Positions 16,384 through 25,383 of a DNA stretch of 64,000 nt are shown here, piece after piece. The notes beneath the pieces were generated by a model. That model saw only the letters and a program-made list of their open reading frames with translations. It did not search any database and was not told the origin of the DNA. A program made the translations under genes and the position numbers. Within the stretch, counting starts at the first letter, position 1. Each line of letters opens with the position of its first letter. Where the stretch lies: contig OY764869.1 of assembly GCA_963668585.1 (NCBI GenBank), forward strand, positions 620,001 through 684,000. The letters are read 5' to 3'. Origin of the DNA: Bin87 sp963668585. Lineage in GTDB: Bacteria; Chloroflexota; Dehalococcoidia; Lucifugimonadales; UBA3495.

Positions 16384-17208
16384 ATGCCCGAATACGAACT
16401 CATTCTCTACGGTGCCGACCACGATTCCGGCATCGCCCGCATCACCCTGAATCGCCCTGACCGGCTCAACGCCCTGAACGACCAGATGCAGGTCGAAATC
16501 GCCGATGCCGTAGCCAGCGCGGACGCCGATCCCAACATCCGCGTCCTGGTGGTTACGGGCGCCGGCCGAGCCTTTTGCGCCGGCGGCGACCTGAACCAGC
16601 TTGGCGGATCCACCGACGGATCCGGAGAGGGCTGGACATCCGGCAACGCCGACGAAGTGCGCCGCAGTTTTCGACTGGCGCAGGACATGATTCTCGGGGT
16701 CCAGCGCTGTGAAAAACCGGTGATAGCCATGGTCAACGGCGTTGCCACCGGCGCCGGACTCGACCTCGCCTGCGCTTGCGATATCCGCATCGGCACGCCA
16801 CGCTCGCGGTTCATGTCGGCCTACGTCCGCATCGGCCTGTTCCCCGGTTTCGGCGGCACCTGGTTGTACCCACGGACGCTGGGGAGCCTGGGCCGCGCCG
16901 CCGAAATGCTGTTCACCGGGGACTTCCTGGAAGCGGAGGAGGCTCACCGCCTGGGGTTCCTCAACCGCCTGGTGTCCGAAGACGACCTGGAATCCACCAC
17001 CCTGGAAATGGCCGAGCGTATCGCGGCCGGCCCTCCCATCGCCATCCGCCTCTCCAAGCTGATGCTCTACAAGGGGCTGGAGTTTGACCTGGAAACCGCG
17101 ATGAAAATGGCGGCCGCCGGCGAGACCATCACCCTCACCTCGCAGGACCACATCGAGGGGGTGGCCGCTTTCCGGGAACGGCGGGACGCCGAATACCGCG
17201 ACCACTGA
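16384..17208 (+). CDS. Enoyl-CoA hydratase/isomerase (crotonase family)
   Basis: Predicted crotonase-fold enzyme acting on an acyl-CoA in beta-oxidation or a related degradative route. The 274-residue protein shows LNRPDRLNALND, the first oxyanion-hole motif AFCAGGDLNQLGG, the second at NGVATGAGLDLACACD, and the trimer-interface region RIGLFPGFGGTW. The usual catalytic Glu positions near that segment are only partly conserved, so it may be an isomerase or another crotonase. AGGAA precedes ATG by 9 bases and TATACT lies upstream. ATP sulfurylase and a hot-dog dehydratase follow on the same strand. Confidence 0.86.
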   Translation: MPEYELILYGADHDSGIARITLNRPDRLNALNDQMQVEIADAVASADADPNIRVLVVTGAGRAFCAGGDLNQLGGSTDGSGEGWTSGNADEVRRSFRLAQDMILGVQRCEKPVIAMVNGVATGAGLDLACACDIRIGTPRSRFMSAYVRIGLFPGFGGTWLYPRTLGSLGRAAEMLFTGDFLEAEEAHRLGFLNRLVSEDDLESTTLEMAERIAAGPPIAIRLSKLMLYKGLEFDLETAMKMAAAGETITLTSQDHIEGVAAFRERRDAEYRDH

Positions 17209-17269
17209 CCGACGCTGGTCATCCTGAGCCTGCAGAAGAGCCACCGCGCCAACCTCGACACACCGGAAT

Positions 17270-18511
17270 ATGACCACCACCGTTGACAACAGCCTGTCCC
17301 CCCATGGCGGGACCCTGATCGAGCGCGTGCGACCCATACGCTCCGCCGGCGACGTCGCCGGCCTGCCGGCCATCGAGGTACGTGAGCAGATCGCCCATGA
17401 GTGCGTGAACCTCGCCTACGGGTTCTTCTCTCCCCTCACGGGATTCATGGGCAGCGCGGACGTGGCGTCGGTGGCCGAGTCCATGCGCTTGACCAGCGGC
17501 TACGTGTGGCCGATACCCATCGTCCTGGACATACCCGACGCCGAACTGCAGCAGGTCGGCGTGTCCGTGGGCGATACCGTCCTGCTCACCCACCAGGGCA
17601 ACCCGCTGGCAACGCTGGAGGTTGCGGAGATATTCGCCACCGACCTGACCGAACTGGCCGGACAGGTGTACGGCACGACCGACGAAGCACACCCCGGAGT
17701 CCAGCGCACCCTGGCCTACGCCGACCGCTTTGTCGCCGGCGACATCACCCTGGTCTGCGAACCGGTGATCAGCCCTCCCTTCAACGGGTACTGGCGTACG
17801 CCGTCGCAACTGCGCGGCGAACTCAACGGGCTGGGCTGGCAGCGCACCGTGGCCCACCAGACGCGCAACGTCCCGCACTCCGGCCACGAATACCTGATGA
17901 AAGGGGCGTTCATGGAGGCCCAGGCCAACGGCGTCCTGGTCAGCGCCGTGATTGGCGAAAAGAAGGTGGGGGACTACATCGACGAGGCCATCGTCCTCAC
18001 CCACGAAAACCTCCGCGTCCACGGGTTCTTCCGGGAAGAGATACACCGGACCACCGCGCTGCTGTGGGATATGCGCTACGCAGGGCCGAAGGAGGCCGTG
18101 TTCCACGCCCTGGTCCGCAAGAACCTGGGCTGCACGCACCATATGTTTGGCCGGGACCACGCCGGCGTTGGCGATTACTACGGTCGCTACGCGGCGCACG
18201 AAATCTTCGGCGAACTGCCCGACCTGGGCATCAATTCGGTGCTGACGCTGGAATGGTGGTACTGCCCCACCTGCGGCGGCGTTGCCTATGAGGGCATCTG
18301 CGGCCACCCCGACACCAAGCAGGACCTGGCCGGGCGCCTGATCCGCAGCATCATTGATGGTGGATCCGAGCCGGCGCCGCAGACGCTGCGCGCCGAGACC
18401 CTGGCGCTGGTACGGGAATGCGCCGATGAGTACGGTTTTGGTTCGCCCTTCGTGACCGAGCAGTACCTCCGGGAAAGAACCCCGGTGCTCACCATTCCGC
18501 CACCGCCATAG
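17270..18511 (+). CDS. sat: Sulfate adenylyltransferase (ATP sulfurylase)
   Basis: Catalyses the exchange between ATP plus sulfate and APS plus pyrophosphate, the first step of sulfate assimilation or, in reverse, the last step of sulfite oxidation. The 413 residues show QTRN at 197-200, HSGHE at 203-207 in place of the usual HxxHE, and GRDHAGVGDYYG at 294-305. A CPTC...CGH pair of Cys clusters (332-346) is the zinc site of the bacterial/archaeal monomeric form. There is no APS reductase, APS kinase or sulfate transporter beside it, so direction and role are open. A reversed degenerate copy of the dispersed repeat (about 17217-17238) sits just upstream. Confidence 0.92.
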   Translation: MTTTVDNSLSPHGGTLIERVRPIRSAGDVAGLPAIEVREQIAHECVNLAYGFFSPLTGFMGSADVASVAESMRLTSGYVWPIPIVLDIPDAELQQVGVSVGDTVLLTHQGNPLATLEVAEIFATDLTELAGQVYGTTDEAHPGVQRTLAYADRFVAGDITLVCEPVISPPFNGYWRTPSQLRGELNGLGWQRTVAHQTRNVPHSGHEYLMKGAFMEAQANGVLVSAVIGEKKVGDYIDEAIVLTHENLRVHGFFREEIHRTTALLWDMRYAGPKEAVFHALVRKNLGCTHHMFGRDHAGVGDYYGRYAAHEIFGELPDLGINSVLTLEWWYCPTCGGVAYEGICGHPDTKQDLAGRLIRSIIDGGSEPAPQTLRAETLALVRECADEYGFGSPFVTEQYLRERTPVLTIPPPP

Positions 18512-18523
18512 CGGGCAGTAGGC

Positions 18524-18529
18524 TATAAT
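18524..18529 (+). promoter_or_regulatory. -10 box (TATAAT) for the hot-dog dehydratase gene
   Basis: A perfect TATAAT 13 bases after the sat stop and 34 bases before the next ATG, which has GGAGG at good spacing. No clear -35 is seen. The box suggests that the dehydratase gene can be transcribed apart from sat. Confidence 0.5.
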
Positions 18530-18563
18530 CTGCTGCCAGACAACACCCTGGAGGCGCCACATC

Positions 18564-19697
18564 ATGGTCCTGGAATCTGGCAGAATCACCGAAGAGGGGC
18601 TGGAACGCCTCCGCAGCCGCGTCGGCAGTTTCAACCGACCCCGTCAGTACGGAGTTGGCCTGTTCAACGAGGAGGCCTCGCGCAGCGCGATTCGCCACTT
18701 CTGCCAGGGCATCGGCGACACCAATCCCCTGTACTGGGACCGTTCCTACGCCCAGACCAGCAAGTTTGGCAACATCATCGCGCCGCCGTGTTTCCTGTAC
18801 AGCGTCTATTGGTGCTCCGGTCGCACCGGCGGCCTTCCCGGCGTCCACGGCTTCCATGCGGGCAACGACTGGGAGTGGTACCGCCCCATCTATCTGGACG
18901 ACCAGATCAGCGTCCAGGAACAGTTCACCGGACTTGAGGAGAAGGAAAGCGAGTTCGCCGGGCGCATCGTCATCCAGTCCAGCGTCACCCACTACTACAA
19001 CCAGCGCGGCGAGGCCATCGCCAAGACCAAGGGCTGGCAGATTCGCGCCGAGCGCAGCGCCGCCCGCGAACGCCAGAAATACACCTTCGAGCCCTACCAG
19101 TACTCACGCGAGGAACTGGAAACCATCCACCAGGCAATCCTCAACGAGGAAATCCGCGGCAACAACCCCCGGTGGTTCGAGGATGTGAAGGTAGGCGACG
19201 ACCTGACACCGGTGGTCAAGGGCCCGCTCAGCCACGGCGACATCACCGCCTTTGTGGCCGGCTGCATCGGCGGCATCAGCCACGGCATCCAACTGCGCGA
19301 GATGCTGCGGCACCCGTCCTGGGGTTTCACCGACCCCAACACGGGGGCGCAGGAGGCCATCATCCGCGTCCACGACATCCAGGAGGCCGCCGAGTCAGCG
19401 GGGCTGCCCGGCGCCTACGACTACGGATGCCAGCGCTGCTGCTGGATGGGCAACCTGCTGACGAACTGGATGGGCGACGACGGGTTCCTCAAGTCGATGC
19501 ATGTCGAACTCCGCCGCTTCAACGTCGTGGGCGACACCACCTGGTGCAAGGGCAAGATCACCGGCAAGCGAGTTGAGGACGGCGAATATCTGGTGGACAT
19601 GGATATCTGGGGTGAAAACCAGCGCCAGCAGGTGACCACCCGCGGCAACGCCACCATCCGCCTGCCCTCCCGCGAGGCCAACTCAAACTGGCCCTGA
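18564..19697 (+). CDS. MaoC-like acyl dehydratase with two hot-dog domains
   Basis: Predicted 3-hydroxyacyl-CoA (or similar) hydro-lyase. The 377-residue protein has an N-terminal FAS1/MaoC-type hot-dog domain (about 20-165, with FCQGIGDTNPLYWD and the ANDWEWYRPI-like segment GNDWEWYRPI) and a second hot-dog region (about 205-370). The double-domain length is typical of the two-domain acyl dehydratases common in SAR202-like genomes. It probably works with the enoyl-CoA hydratase upstream, but the substrate is unknown. GGAGG precedes the start. Confidence 0.82.
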   Translation: MVLESGRITEEGLERLRSRVGSFNRPRQYGVGLFNEEASRSAIRHFCQGIGDTNPLYWDRSYAQTSKFGNIIAPPCFLYSVYWCSGRTGGLPGVHGFHAGNDWEWYRPIYLDDQISVQEQFTGLEEKESEFAGRIVIQSSVTHYYNQRGEAIAKTKGWQIRAERSAARERQKYTFEPYQYSREELETIHQAILNEEIRGNNPRWFEDVKVGDDLTPVVKGPLSHGDITAFVAGCIGGISHGIQLREMLRHPSWGFTDPNTGAQEAIIRVHDIQEAAESAGLPGAYDYGCQRCCWMGNLLTNWMGDDGFLKSMHVELRRFNVVGDTTWCKGKITGKRVEDGEYLVDMDIWGENQRQQVTTRGNATIRLPSREANSNWP

Positions 19698-19718
19698 TCA
19701 TTTCGTCGGAGATTCGAG

Positions 19719-20318
19719 ATGACATCCCCCAAGGCGAAACCGACCACCAAGTTGACGGGCGCGGACTACATGAGGTTGACGCCGCCGTCGCACCGGGGCG
19801 TGCGTTACCAACTGATTGAGGGAGAACTCGTCAAAATGGCTGGTCCGAATGACCCGCACCAGGTGTTTATTGGTCAACTGTATATACAAGCGACTTTGCA
19901 AACTGAGCGGCTGGGCATCGGCGAGACCCGAATCTCACCATACGATGTTGCCATTGATGAGCACAACACCTTCCAACCGGATATGCTGTTCATATCAAAC
20001 GAACGGCGGCATATCTTTGACGGTCACGGCGTTACCGGCGCGCCCGATTTGGTGGTGGAAGTACTGTCCGAATCCACCAGGCAACGCGACTTGAACGTGA
20101 AACTGCCCGTGTACGCCCGCAACGGCGTCCGTGAAATGCTGGCGGTTGACGTCAACGCCGAATCGATAGCCAAGTACATCGGCGACGGGCAGTCTATGAC
20201 ACTAACGAGAGTGTACGGCCCTGATGATGTCCTGGTATCCGACGTGATGCCCGGCGTCGCCATCGATTTGTCCCCCATATTTGCCCGGATCAGAGCAACC
20301 GCCCTGCCCGACGGCTAA
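19719..20318 (+). CDS. Uma2-family (DUF820) nuclease-like protein
   Basis: PD-(D/E)XK fold protein of the Uma2 family (199 residues). Visible motifs are YQLIEGELVKM, PDMLFIS, the core PDLVVEVLSEST and the conserved Lys in LNVKLPVYARNGV. The biological role of Uma2 proteins is unsettled; they are expanded in cyanobacteria and Chloroflexota. GGAG precedes ATG. The stop codon overlaps the convergent aminotransferase stop by 4 bases. A second Uma2 gene lies at 47941. Confidence 0.87.
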   Translation: MTSPKAKPTTKLTGADYMRLTPPSHRGVRYQLIEGELVKMAGPNDPHQVFIGQLYIQATLQTERLGIGETRISPYDVAIDEHNTFQPDMLFISNERRHIFDGHGVTGAPDLVVEVLSESTRQRDLNVKLPVYARNGVREMLAVDVNAESIAKYIGDGQSMTLTRVYGPDDVLVSDVMPGVAIDLSPIFARIRATALPDG

Positions 20319-21499
20319 CGAAGGTACTGCTCCGCCGCGCGGGCGAACCCGTCCATCGAGCCTTCCAGGACGCGGTCGTCCAGGCAGTAGGAGATGCGGA
20401 AGTGGCCGGGCGTGCCGAACCCCTTGCCGGGAACCACCAGCACGTTGTACTCCTGCAGCGCCGCCACGAACGCCTCATCGTCCGCCAGCGGCGAGCGCGG
20501 GAACAGGTAGAAAGCGCCCTGCGGTTTCACCACCGAGTACCCCATGCCGGTCAGCCGGTCGTACAGGAAATCCCGCTTGCGCTGGTATTCGCCCACGTCC
20601 ACCGACGCGTCCTGCACCGCCCGCACGACGTGCTGCATCAGCGCCGGCGCGTTCACGAACCCCAGCGTCCGGTTGCAGAAGACCAGTCCGTCCACCAACT
20701 CGGCCTTGCCCGCGTAGTCCGGATGCACCGCGATGTGACCGATCCGCTCGCCGGGCAGTCCCAGGTCCTTGGCGTGGGAGTTGACAACGATGGTGCGCTC
20801 GTAGTGCGGAAACACCTGCGGATACACCAGGTCGTCGTAGATGATGCGCCGGTAGGGTTCGTCGCTGATGATGAAAATCTCCGACCCGAACCGTTGCTCC
20901 GCCCTTCGTATCAACTCCGCCAGCGCCTGCACATCTTCAGCCGGGTACACCACGCCGGACGGGTTGTTGGGCGAGTTCAGCATCACGGCGCGGGTTCGGG
21001 CGGTGATGGCGGTGTCGATGGCGTCGAGGTCCAGGCCGAACTGGGAGTCGGTGGGCACGATGATGGGCGCACCGTTGTGATTCTGGATGTAGTACGTGTA
21101 CTCGCCGAAGAAGGGCGACAGGATGATCACCTCATCGCCCGGGTTCAGAATCGCGCGCAGGACCACGTTGGCCGCGCCGGCCGCGCCGCAGGTCATCACG
21201 ATATCCCCGACGCCAAAGGTCAGCCCCGTCTCATGCGACAGCGTATCCGCCACCGCCTGGCGCGTTTCGGGATAACCCGCGTTGGGCATGTAGCGGTGCA
21301 TACCGGGCGACGGCGCGGAGGCGATGCGCAGCAGTTCGGCGTGAAACTCCGGCGGAGGCTCCATTATGGGATTGCCCAGCGACAGGTCGAATACGTTATC
21401 GTCGCCGTACTGAGCTTTCAGGGTGATGCCCACCTCGAACATCCGGCGGATCCATCCGCCCTCTTCCATGGAGCGGCTCACGTATTCGGAAATGGGCAT
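20315..21499 (-). CDS. Class I/II pyridoxal-phosphate aminotransferase
   Basis: Predicted aspartate-type aminotransferase (394 residues). The PLP-binding Lys lies in SHAKDLGLPGERIG, preceded by SPNNPSG and ISDEPYRRI and followed by the C-terminal Arg region GHFRISYCLDD. The N-terminal MPISEYVSRSMEEGGWIR is typical of a Dehalococcoidia-like group. I start at ATG 21499, which has GGAGG 5 bases upstream, rather than 42 bases earlier. Donor and acceptor cannot be told. The gene ends convergently on the Uma2 gene. Confidence 0.87.
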   Translation of the reverse strand: MPISEYVSRSMEEGGWIRRMFEVGITLKAQYGDDNVFDLSLGNPIMEPPPEFHAELLRIASAPSPGMHRYMPNAGYPETRQAVADTLSHETGLTFGVGDIVMTCGAAGAANVVLRAILNPGDEVIILSPFFGEYTYYIQNHNGAPIIVPTDSQFGLDLDAIDTAITARTRAVMLNSPNNPSGVVYPAEDVQALAELIRRAEQRFGSEIFIISDEPYRRIIYDDLVYPQVFPHYERTIVVNSHAKDLGLPGERIGHIAVHPDYAGKAELVDGLVFCNRTLGFVNAPALMQHVVRAVQDASVDVGEYQRKRDFLYDRLTGMGYSVVKPQGAFYLFPRSPLADDEAFVAALQEYNVLVVPGKGFGTPGHFRISYCLDDRVLEGSMDGFARAAEQYLR

Positions 21500-21568
21500 G
21501 GTTGCCTCCGGCGGCGCGCAGGGCGCGAATTTGTCCGGCAATTATAGCGCAGGCTGCTAATGGGGCAT

Positions 21569-21593
21569 CCTTCGACAGGCTCAGGATGAGCGG
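21569..21593 (+). repeat. Dispersed repeat, module 1 copy
   Basis: A 25-base copy of the dispersed sequence containing TTCGACAGGCTCAGGATGAG. Its core GCTCA-GGA-TGAGC forms a 5-base-pair hairpin. Similar copies lie at 30993, 45806, 47518, 48861, 51751 and 57792. This copy has no second module and lies between the aminotransferase promoter region and the GMC gene. Confidence 0.85.
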
Positions 21594-21667
21594 ATCCCGT
21601 TTGCGGGAAAACACGGATGCCGCCTACGGTGCGAACCCGGCGACTCGTTCGCCATCGCGGATGCCGT

Positions 21668-23215
21668 TTACGGGAAGAATGCAGCGGCGCGCTCGCCGAT
21701 CATGATGGCCGTGGCGTTGGTGTTGGCCCTCACCACGTCCGGGCAGATTGAAATGTCCACCACCCGCAGATTGTTCACGCCATGCACTTGGCAATACTGG
21801 TCCACCACCGCCGTCGCGTCGCTGGCTGGCCCCATTTTGCACGACCCTGACGTGTGGAACGTGGTGAAGACGTTGCGCAGCAGCCAGTCATCCAATGCCT
21901 CGTCGTCCGTCAGTTCCTGCTCCGTCGGAGAGACCGCCGCGCCCGCGATGGACGCAAACGTCGGCTGCGAGAGAATCTCCCGACAGAGGCGCACCGCTTC
22001 ACGCAACCTCCGGCGGTCCTCGTCGGAGCGCAGGTAGCGGTAGTCAATCAGCGGTTTGTCGTTGGGGTCGGCAGATGCCAGGCGCAGCGTCCCCGCGCTT
22101 TCCGCCCGCTGCAGGATGCAGGTCATCCTCAACACGCCCTGCTCCACGCCGGGCCCGCTGCCCAGTGGACTCGGCCCCGACGCCACGTTGTTCACGTACA
22201 ACTGCATATCGTTGCGCAACGCCGATCCTGTGGTCGTGTACCGCAGCATCGTCTGAATCCGGGTCCCACCGAAGTCAGGCTCGACGTAATCGCTTCGCAG
22301 CGCCGAGTCCACGTACACCAGCGGGTGATCCCGCAGGTTTTGGCCCACACCGGGCAGGTCGCGCACCACCGGAATCCCAAGCCCGCGCAGATGCTCCGCC
22401 GGCCCGATGCCCGACAGCATCAGCAACTGCGGGGACGCGATCCCGCTGCAACTCACGATAATCTCGTTGCCATACGCCTGGAAAATCTCGCCGCCGCTCT
22501 CCGCCTCAACGCCCTCAGCGGTTTGTCCGTCGAACAGTATCCGCCGGGCCGTCACATTCCCGCGTATCGTCAGGTTCAGGCGGTGGCGCGCCGCCGACAG
22601 ATAGGCCAGAGCGCAGTTCATGCGGATGCCGGCCGGATTGTTCATGGGAGCCGCGCCAACCCCGCCGGACTCCGGATGGTTCATGTCCGCGTCTTCGCGG
22701 TATCCCATGCCGGCGCACGCTTCCACGAACGCATGCTGGAACGGGTGCCACGCGTCGCGGGGCGAGCGCAGCACCGGAACCGGCCCGTCGCCGCCGTGAA
22801 AATCGTCATGCACGTCGCCGTCCGATTCCAGCCTGCGGAAATAGGGCAGCACGCGCTGGTATGCCCACTCCTCGTTGCCGGCGGCCGCCCAGGAGTCGTA
22901 GTCCTCGGGCAGACCACGCAGGAACACCTGGCCGTTCACCGCGCCCGACCCGCCGATGGCCCGGCCCCGGGCGATGTCCATGGGCCTTTCCTGCCGGTCA
23001 GTGCCAATGGCGCTATACGACCAGTTGTAGCGTGCGTTGGGCCTCGATGCTTCCTGGCTGGAACCGTCCTTGAGTTCATCGGGCCAGTGCTCGAGTTCCG
23101 TGAAATCCGGCCCGGCCTCGAGCAGCAGCACCGATCTGTTGGCGTCCTCCGACAGTCGTGCCGCCAGCGCGCAGCCAGCCGACCCGCCGCCGACGATGAT
23201 CACGTCATAACGCAT
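21668..23215 (-). CDS. GMC-family oxidoreductase (choline dehydrogenase-like)
   Basis: FAD-dependent glucose-methanol-choline oxidoreductase oxidising an alcohol group. The 515-residue protein starts with the dinucleotide-binding motif VIIVGGGSAGCALAARL, has the GMC signature RGRAIGGSGAVNGQ with FAD contacts and the C-terminal active-site segment FHTSGSCKMG with the catalytic His. The start overlaps the end of lipB by 16 bases, so it is the last gene of the 2-oxoacid dehydrogenase operon. No signal peptide is seen. Substrate unknown. Confidence 0.9.
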   Translation of the reverse strand: MRYDVIIVGGGSAGCALAARLSEDANRSVLLLEAGPDFTELEHWPDELKDGSSQEASRPNARYNWSYSAIGTDRQERPMDIARGRAIGGSGAVNGQVFLRGLPEDYDSWAAAGNEEWAYQRVLPYFRRLESDGDVHDDFHGGDGPVPVLRSPRDAWHPFQHAFVEACAGMGYREDADMNHPESGGVGAAPMNNPAGIRMNCALAYLSAARHRLNLTIRGNVTARRILFDGQTAEGVEAESGGEIFQAYGNEIIVSCSGIASPQLLMLSGIGPAEHLRGLGIPVVRDLPGVGQNLRDHPLVYVDSALRSDYVEPDFGGTRIQTMLRYTTTGSALRNDMQLYVNNVASGPSPLGSGPGVEQGVLRMTCILQRAESAGTLRLASADPNDKPLIDYRYLRSDEDRRRLREAVRLCREILSQPTFASIAGAAVSPTEQELTDDEALDDWLLRNVFTTFHTSGSCKMGPASDATAVVDQYCQVHGVNNLRVVDISICPDVVRANTNATAIMIGERAAAFFP

Positions 23216-23925
23216 GATTGCCGCACCAAGCCAAGGTTGAACATCTCGCAGAATTGCCGGCCAACGGTGTCGGCCACCAGGTTCAGCGTGGGAGCGCGCT
23301 CCAATTCCGCAGCCATGGAGGTGACTTCGCGGTCCCGGATGCCGCAGGGCACGATTCCCTCAAACATCGCCAGGTCAGGGTCCACGTTGATGGCAAACCC
23401 GTGATGGGCCACGCCCCCGGATATTTTTACGCCGATGGCCGCGATCTTGCGCTGGCCGTCCGCAGTCCACACTCCGGTCAGTCCTTCCGCCGTGGTTGCA
23501 TCCAACCCAAACGCCGCCAGACTGCGAATGATCACCTGCTCCAGGGTCCTCACGTACCAGTGCGGCCCGCCGCGTCCCTTCAACCGGATTATGGGATAGG
23601 CCACCAGTTGCCCCGGGCCGTGGTAGGTGATCAACCCGCCCCGGTCGGTTTCGACCACGTCGATTTGCCTGGCCTCCAACGCCGCCGCATCAAGCAGCAG
23701 GTCGCTGTCCTGCGCCAACCTGCCCCGGGTGTACGTGTGTGGATGCTCCAGCAACAGCAGGGTGTCGGGCGCCAACCCCTCGCGCACCGCCTGGGCGATT
23801 TCAATTTGCCAGTCCCACGCGGCGCGGTAGGGCACGAGTCCAGCCCTGACGACCCGGCACGCGTCGGTGTCAGACGTCGGACCGTCGCTGCGCCGCCGCT
23901 GGCTAGTAGATTGGAGTGTCGCCAT
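23200..23925 (-). CDS. lipB: Lipoyl(octanoyl) transferase
   Basis: Transfers octanoate from acyl carrier protein to the lipoyl-domain lysine of E2 enzymes, the first step of protein lipoylation. The 241-residue protein shows the RGGLITYHGPGQLVAYP block (95-111), Lys160 in RKIAAIGVKI and the acyl-accepting Cys194 in IVPCGI. It overlaps the E2 gene by 26 bases... precisely, the start lies inside the last codons of E2, and the GMC gene overlaps its end. The overlap implies coupled synthesis with its E2 substrate. No lipA is present in the window. Confidence 0.93.
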   Translation of the reverse strand: MATLQSTSQRRRSDGPTSDTDACRVVRAGLVPYRAAWDWQIEIAQAVREGLAPDTLLLLEHPHTYTRGRLAQDSDLLLDAAALEARQIDVVETDRGGLITYHGPGQLVAYPIIRLKGRGGPHWYVRTLEQVIIRSLAAFGLDATTAEGLTGVWTADGQRKIAAIGVKISGGVAHHGFAINVDPDLAMFEGIVPCGIRDREVTSMAAELERAPTLNLVADTVGRQFCEMFNLGLVRQSCVMT

Positions 23926-25351
23926 CGAACGACTCCAGGCGACTCTTCACCGACTGCAGAAACGCCCCGGCTTCGGCTCCGTCGTTGATGCGGTGATCAA
24001 AGGACATGCACAGGTTCATCATCGACCGGACGGCGATTGCGCCATTGATGACCACGGGCCGCTGCTGCACCGCTTCGGTGGTCATGATCGCGGCCTGCGG
24101 ATGATTGATGATCGGCCCGCCGAGAACGCTGCCCAATGCGCCGGTGTTGTTCACCGTGAACGTGCCGCCCTGCACATCCTCCAGCCGCAGATTCCCGGTG
24201 CGCGCACGCGCCGACAGGTCCGCCACCGCGTGCGCCAGTCCCGCGATGCTCATGCGGTCGGCGTCGTGAATCACCGGCACCACGAGCCCGGTGGGCGCGG
24301 CCACCGCGATCCCGAGGTTGATCCGCCGCTTCAGCACGATATGGTCGCCCGCCCAGGATGCGTTGAGCGTCGCGTTGTCCTTCAAGGCCCCCGCAACTGC
24401 TTTCAACGCAAAAGGCAGATAGGTGAGGTTGACACCCTCCCTGCTCTGGAAGTTGTCCCGTTCACGATTGCGCAGCGCCACGAGTTCGGATATGTCCACC
24501 TCCACCATGCTCCACGCGTGGGGAATTTCCCGCACCGAGCGTTCCATCGCCTCGGCGATCATGCGACGCACCGGCGTGAGCGATACCCGCTCTTCGTCCG
24601 CGCCGACCGGAACCGGTGGCGTGGATGCAGGCGTCGGCGTCGATGTGGGCTCAGGCGTAGCCGGCGCAACCGACGGAGCGGCGGCGACTTCAACGGCCGC
24701 ACCTGACTCCAGGTAGCGCAGAACATCGTTGCGCGTAACGCGCCCGCCCATGCCGGTGCCATTGATACGGTCCACGTCGAGGTTGTGCTCTCGCGCCAAT
24801 CGTCGAACCGCCGGAGAGAGCCGATTGGGTCCCCGGCCCTGCCGTGAGGATGCGCCATCCGTGCGATCATCCTCCCGTTCGATCATTACCGCCGCCGGCG
24901 TCTGGGCCGGCGCATTGTCATCCGCCGCCTCACGGGCTTCCACCGCCGAACCGCCCGTTGGCCCGACCGGCTGTCCCTGGACGAGGTAAGCCATGGGAAC
25001 CCCCGGCGTCGCCGTTTGCTCCCTGGGTTCCGGCGCTCTTGGGGGCGCTGCCGGCGCTGGGGCGGGTGCTGGCGCGGAAGACGCCTGGGCCGTGTGGCCG
25101 GCCGGCTGTCCTCCCTGCGGCTCCATCTCCGCGATGGGCGCGCCCATCGGCACCGTTTCACCCTCCTGCGCGATGATGCGAAGCAACTCCCCCGTCACCG
25201 GGGATGGCACCTCCATGGTCACCTTGTCGGTGACGACCTCCACCAGCGGGTCATACCGCTCGACGCGGTCGCCCGGCTGTTTCAGCCACTTCCCAATGGT
25301 GCCCTCAACGACGCTCTCACCGACGTGGGGCAGTTCAATCAACTCTGGCAA
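23903..25351 (-). CDS. 2-oxoacid dehydrogenase E2 component (dihydrolipoyl acyltransferase)
   Basis: Core subunit of a 2-oxoacid dehydrogenase complex, transferring the acyl group from E1 via lipoamide to CoA. The domains in order are: lipoyl domain (1-80) with Lys43 in TDKVTMEV; Ala/Pro linker; E3-binding domain near 175-215 (SPAVRRLAREHNLDVDRING); second linker; catalytic domain (about 250-482) with the C-terminal DHRINDGAEA motif. The composition with adjacent E1 alpha/beta points to a branched-chain or pyruvate type. The frame overlaps lipB. No E3 (lpd) gene is in the window. Confidence 0.92.
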   Translation of the reverse strand: MPELIELPHVGESVVEGTIGKWLKQPGDRVERYDPLVEVVTDKVTMEVPSPVTGELLRIIAQEGETVPMGAPIAEMEPQGGQPAGHTAQASSAPAPAPAPAAPPRAPEPREQTATPGVPMAYLVQGQPVGPTGGSAVEAREAADDNAPAQTPAAVMIEREDDRTDGASSRQGRGPNRLSPAVRRLAREHNLDVDRINGTGMGGRVTRNDVLRYLESGAAVEVAAAPSVAPATPEPTSTPTPASTPPVPVGADEERVSLTPVRRMIAEAMERSVREIPHAWSMVEVDISELVALRNRERDNFQSREGVNLTYLPFALKAVAGALKDNATLNASWAGDHIVLKRRINLGIAVAAPTGLVVPVIHDADRMSIAGLAHAVADLSARARTGNLRLEDVQGGTFTVNNTGALGSVLGGPIINHPQAAIMTTEAVQQRPVVINGAIAVRSMMNLCMSFDHRINDGAEAGAFLQSVKSRLESFDGDTPIY

Positions 25352-25383
25352 TGGTCAACTTCCTTCTGTCGGTGGTACGCCGG

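Noticed and set aside
16174..17373. N-terminal extension of the NYN protein
   Set aside because: The frame is antisense to the enoyl-CoA hydratase gene and crosses a perfect TATAAT box.
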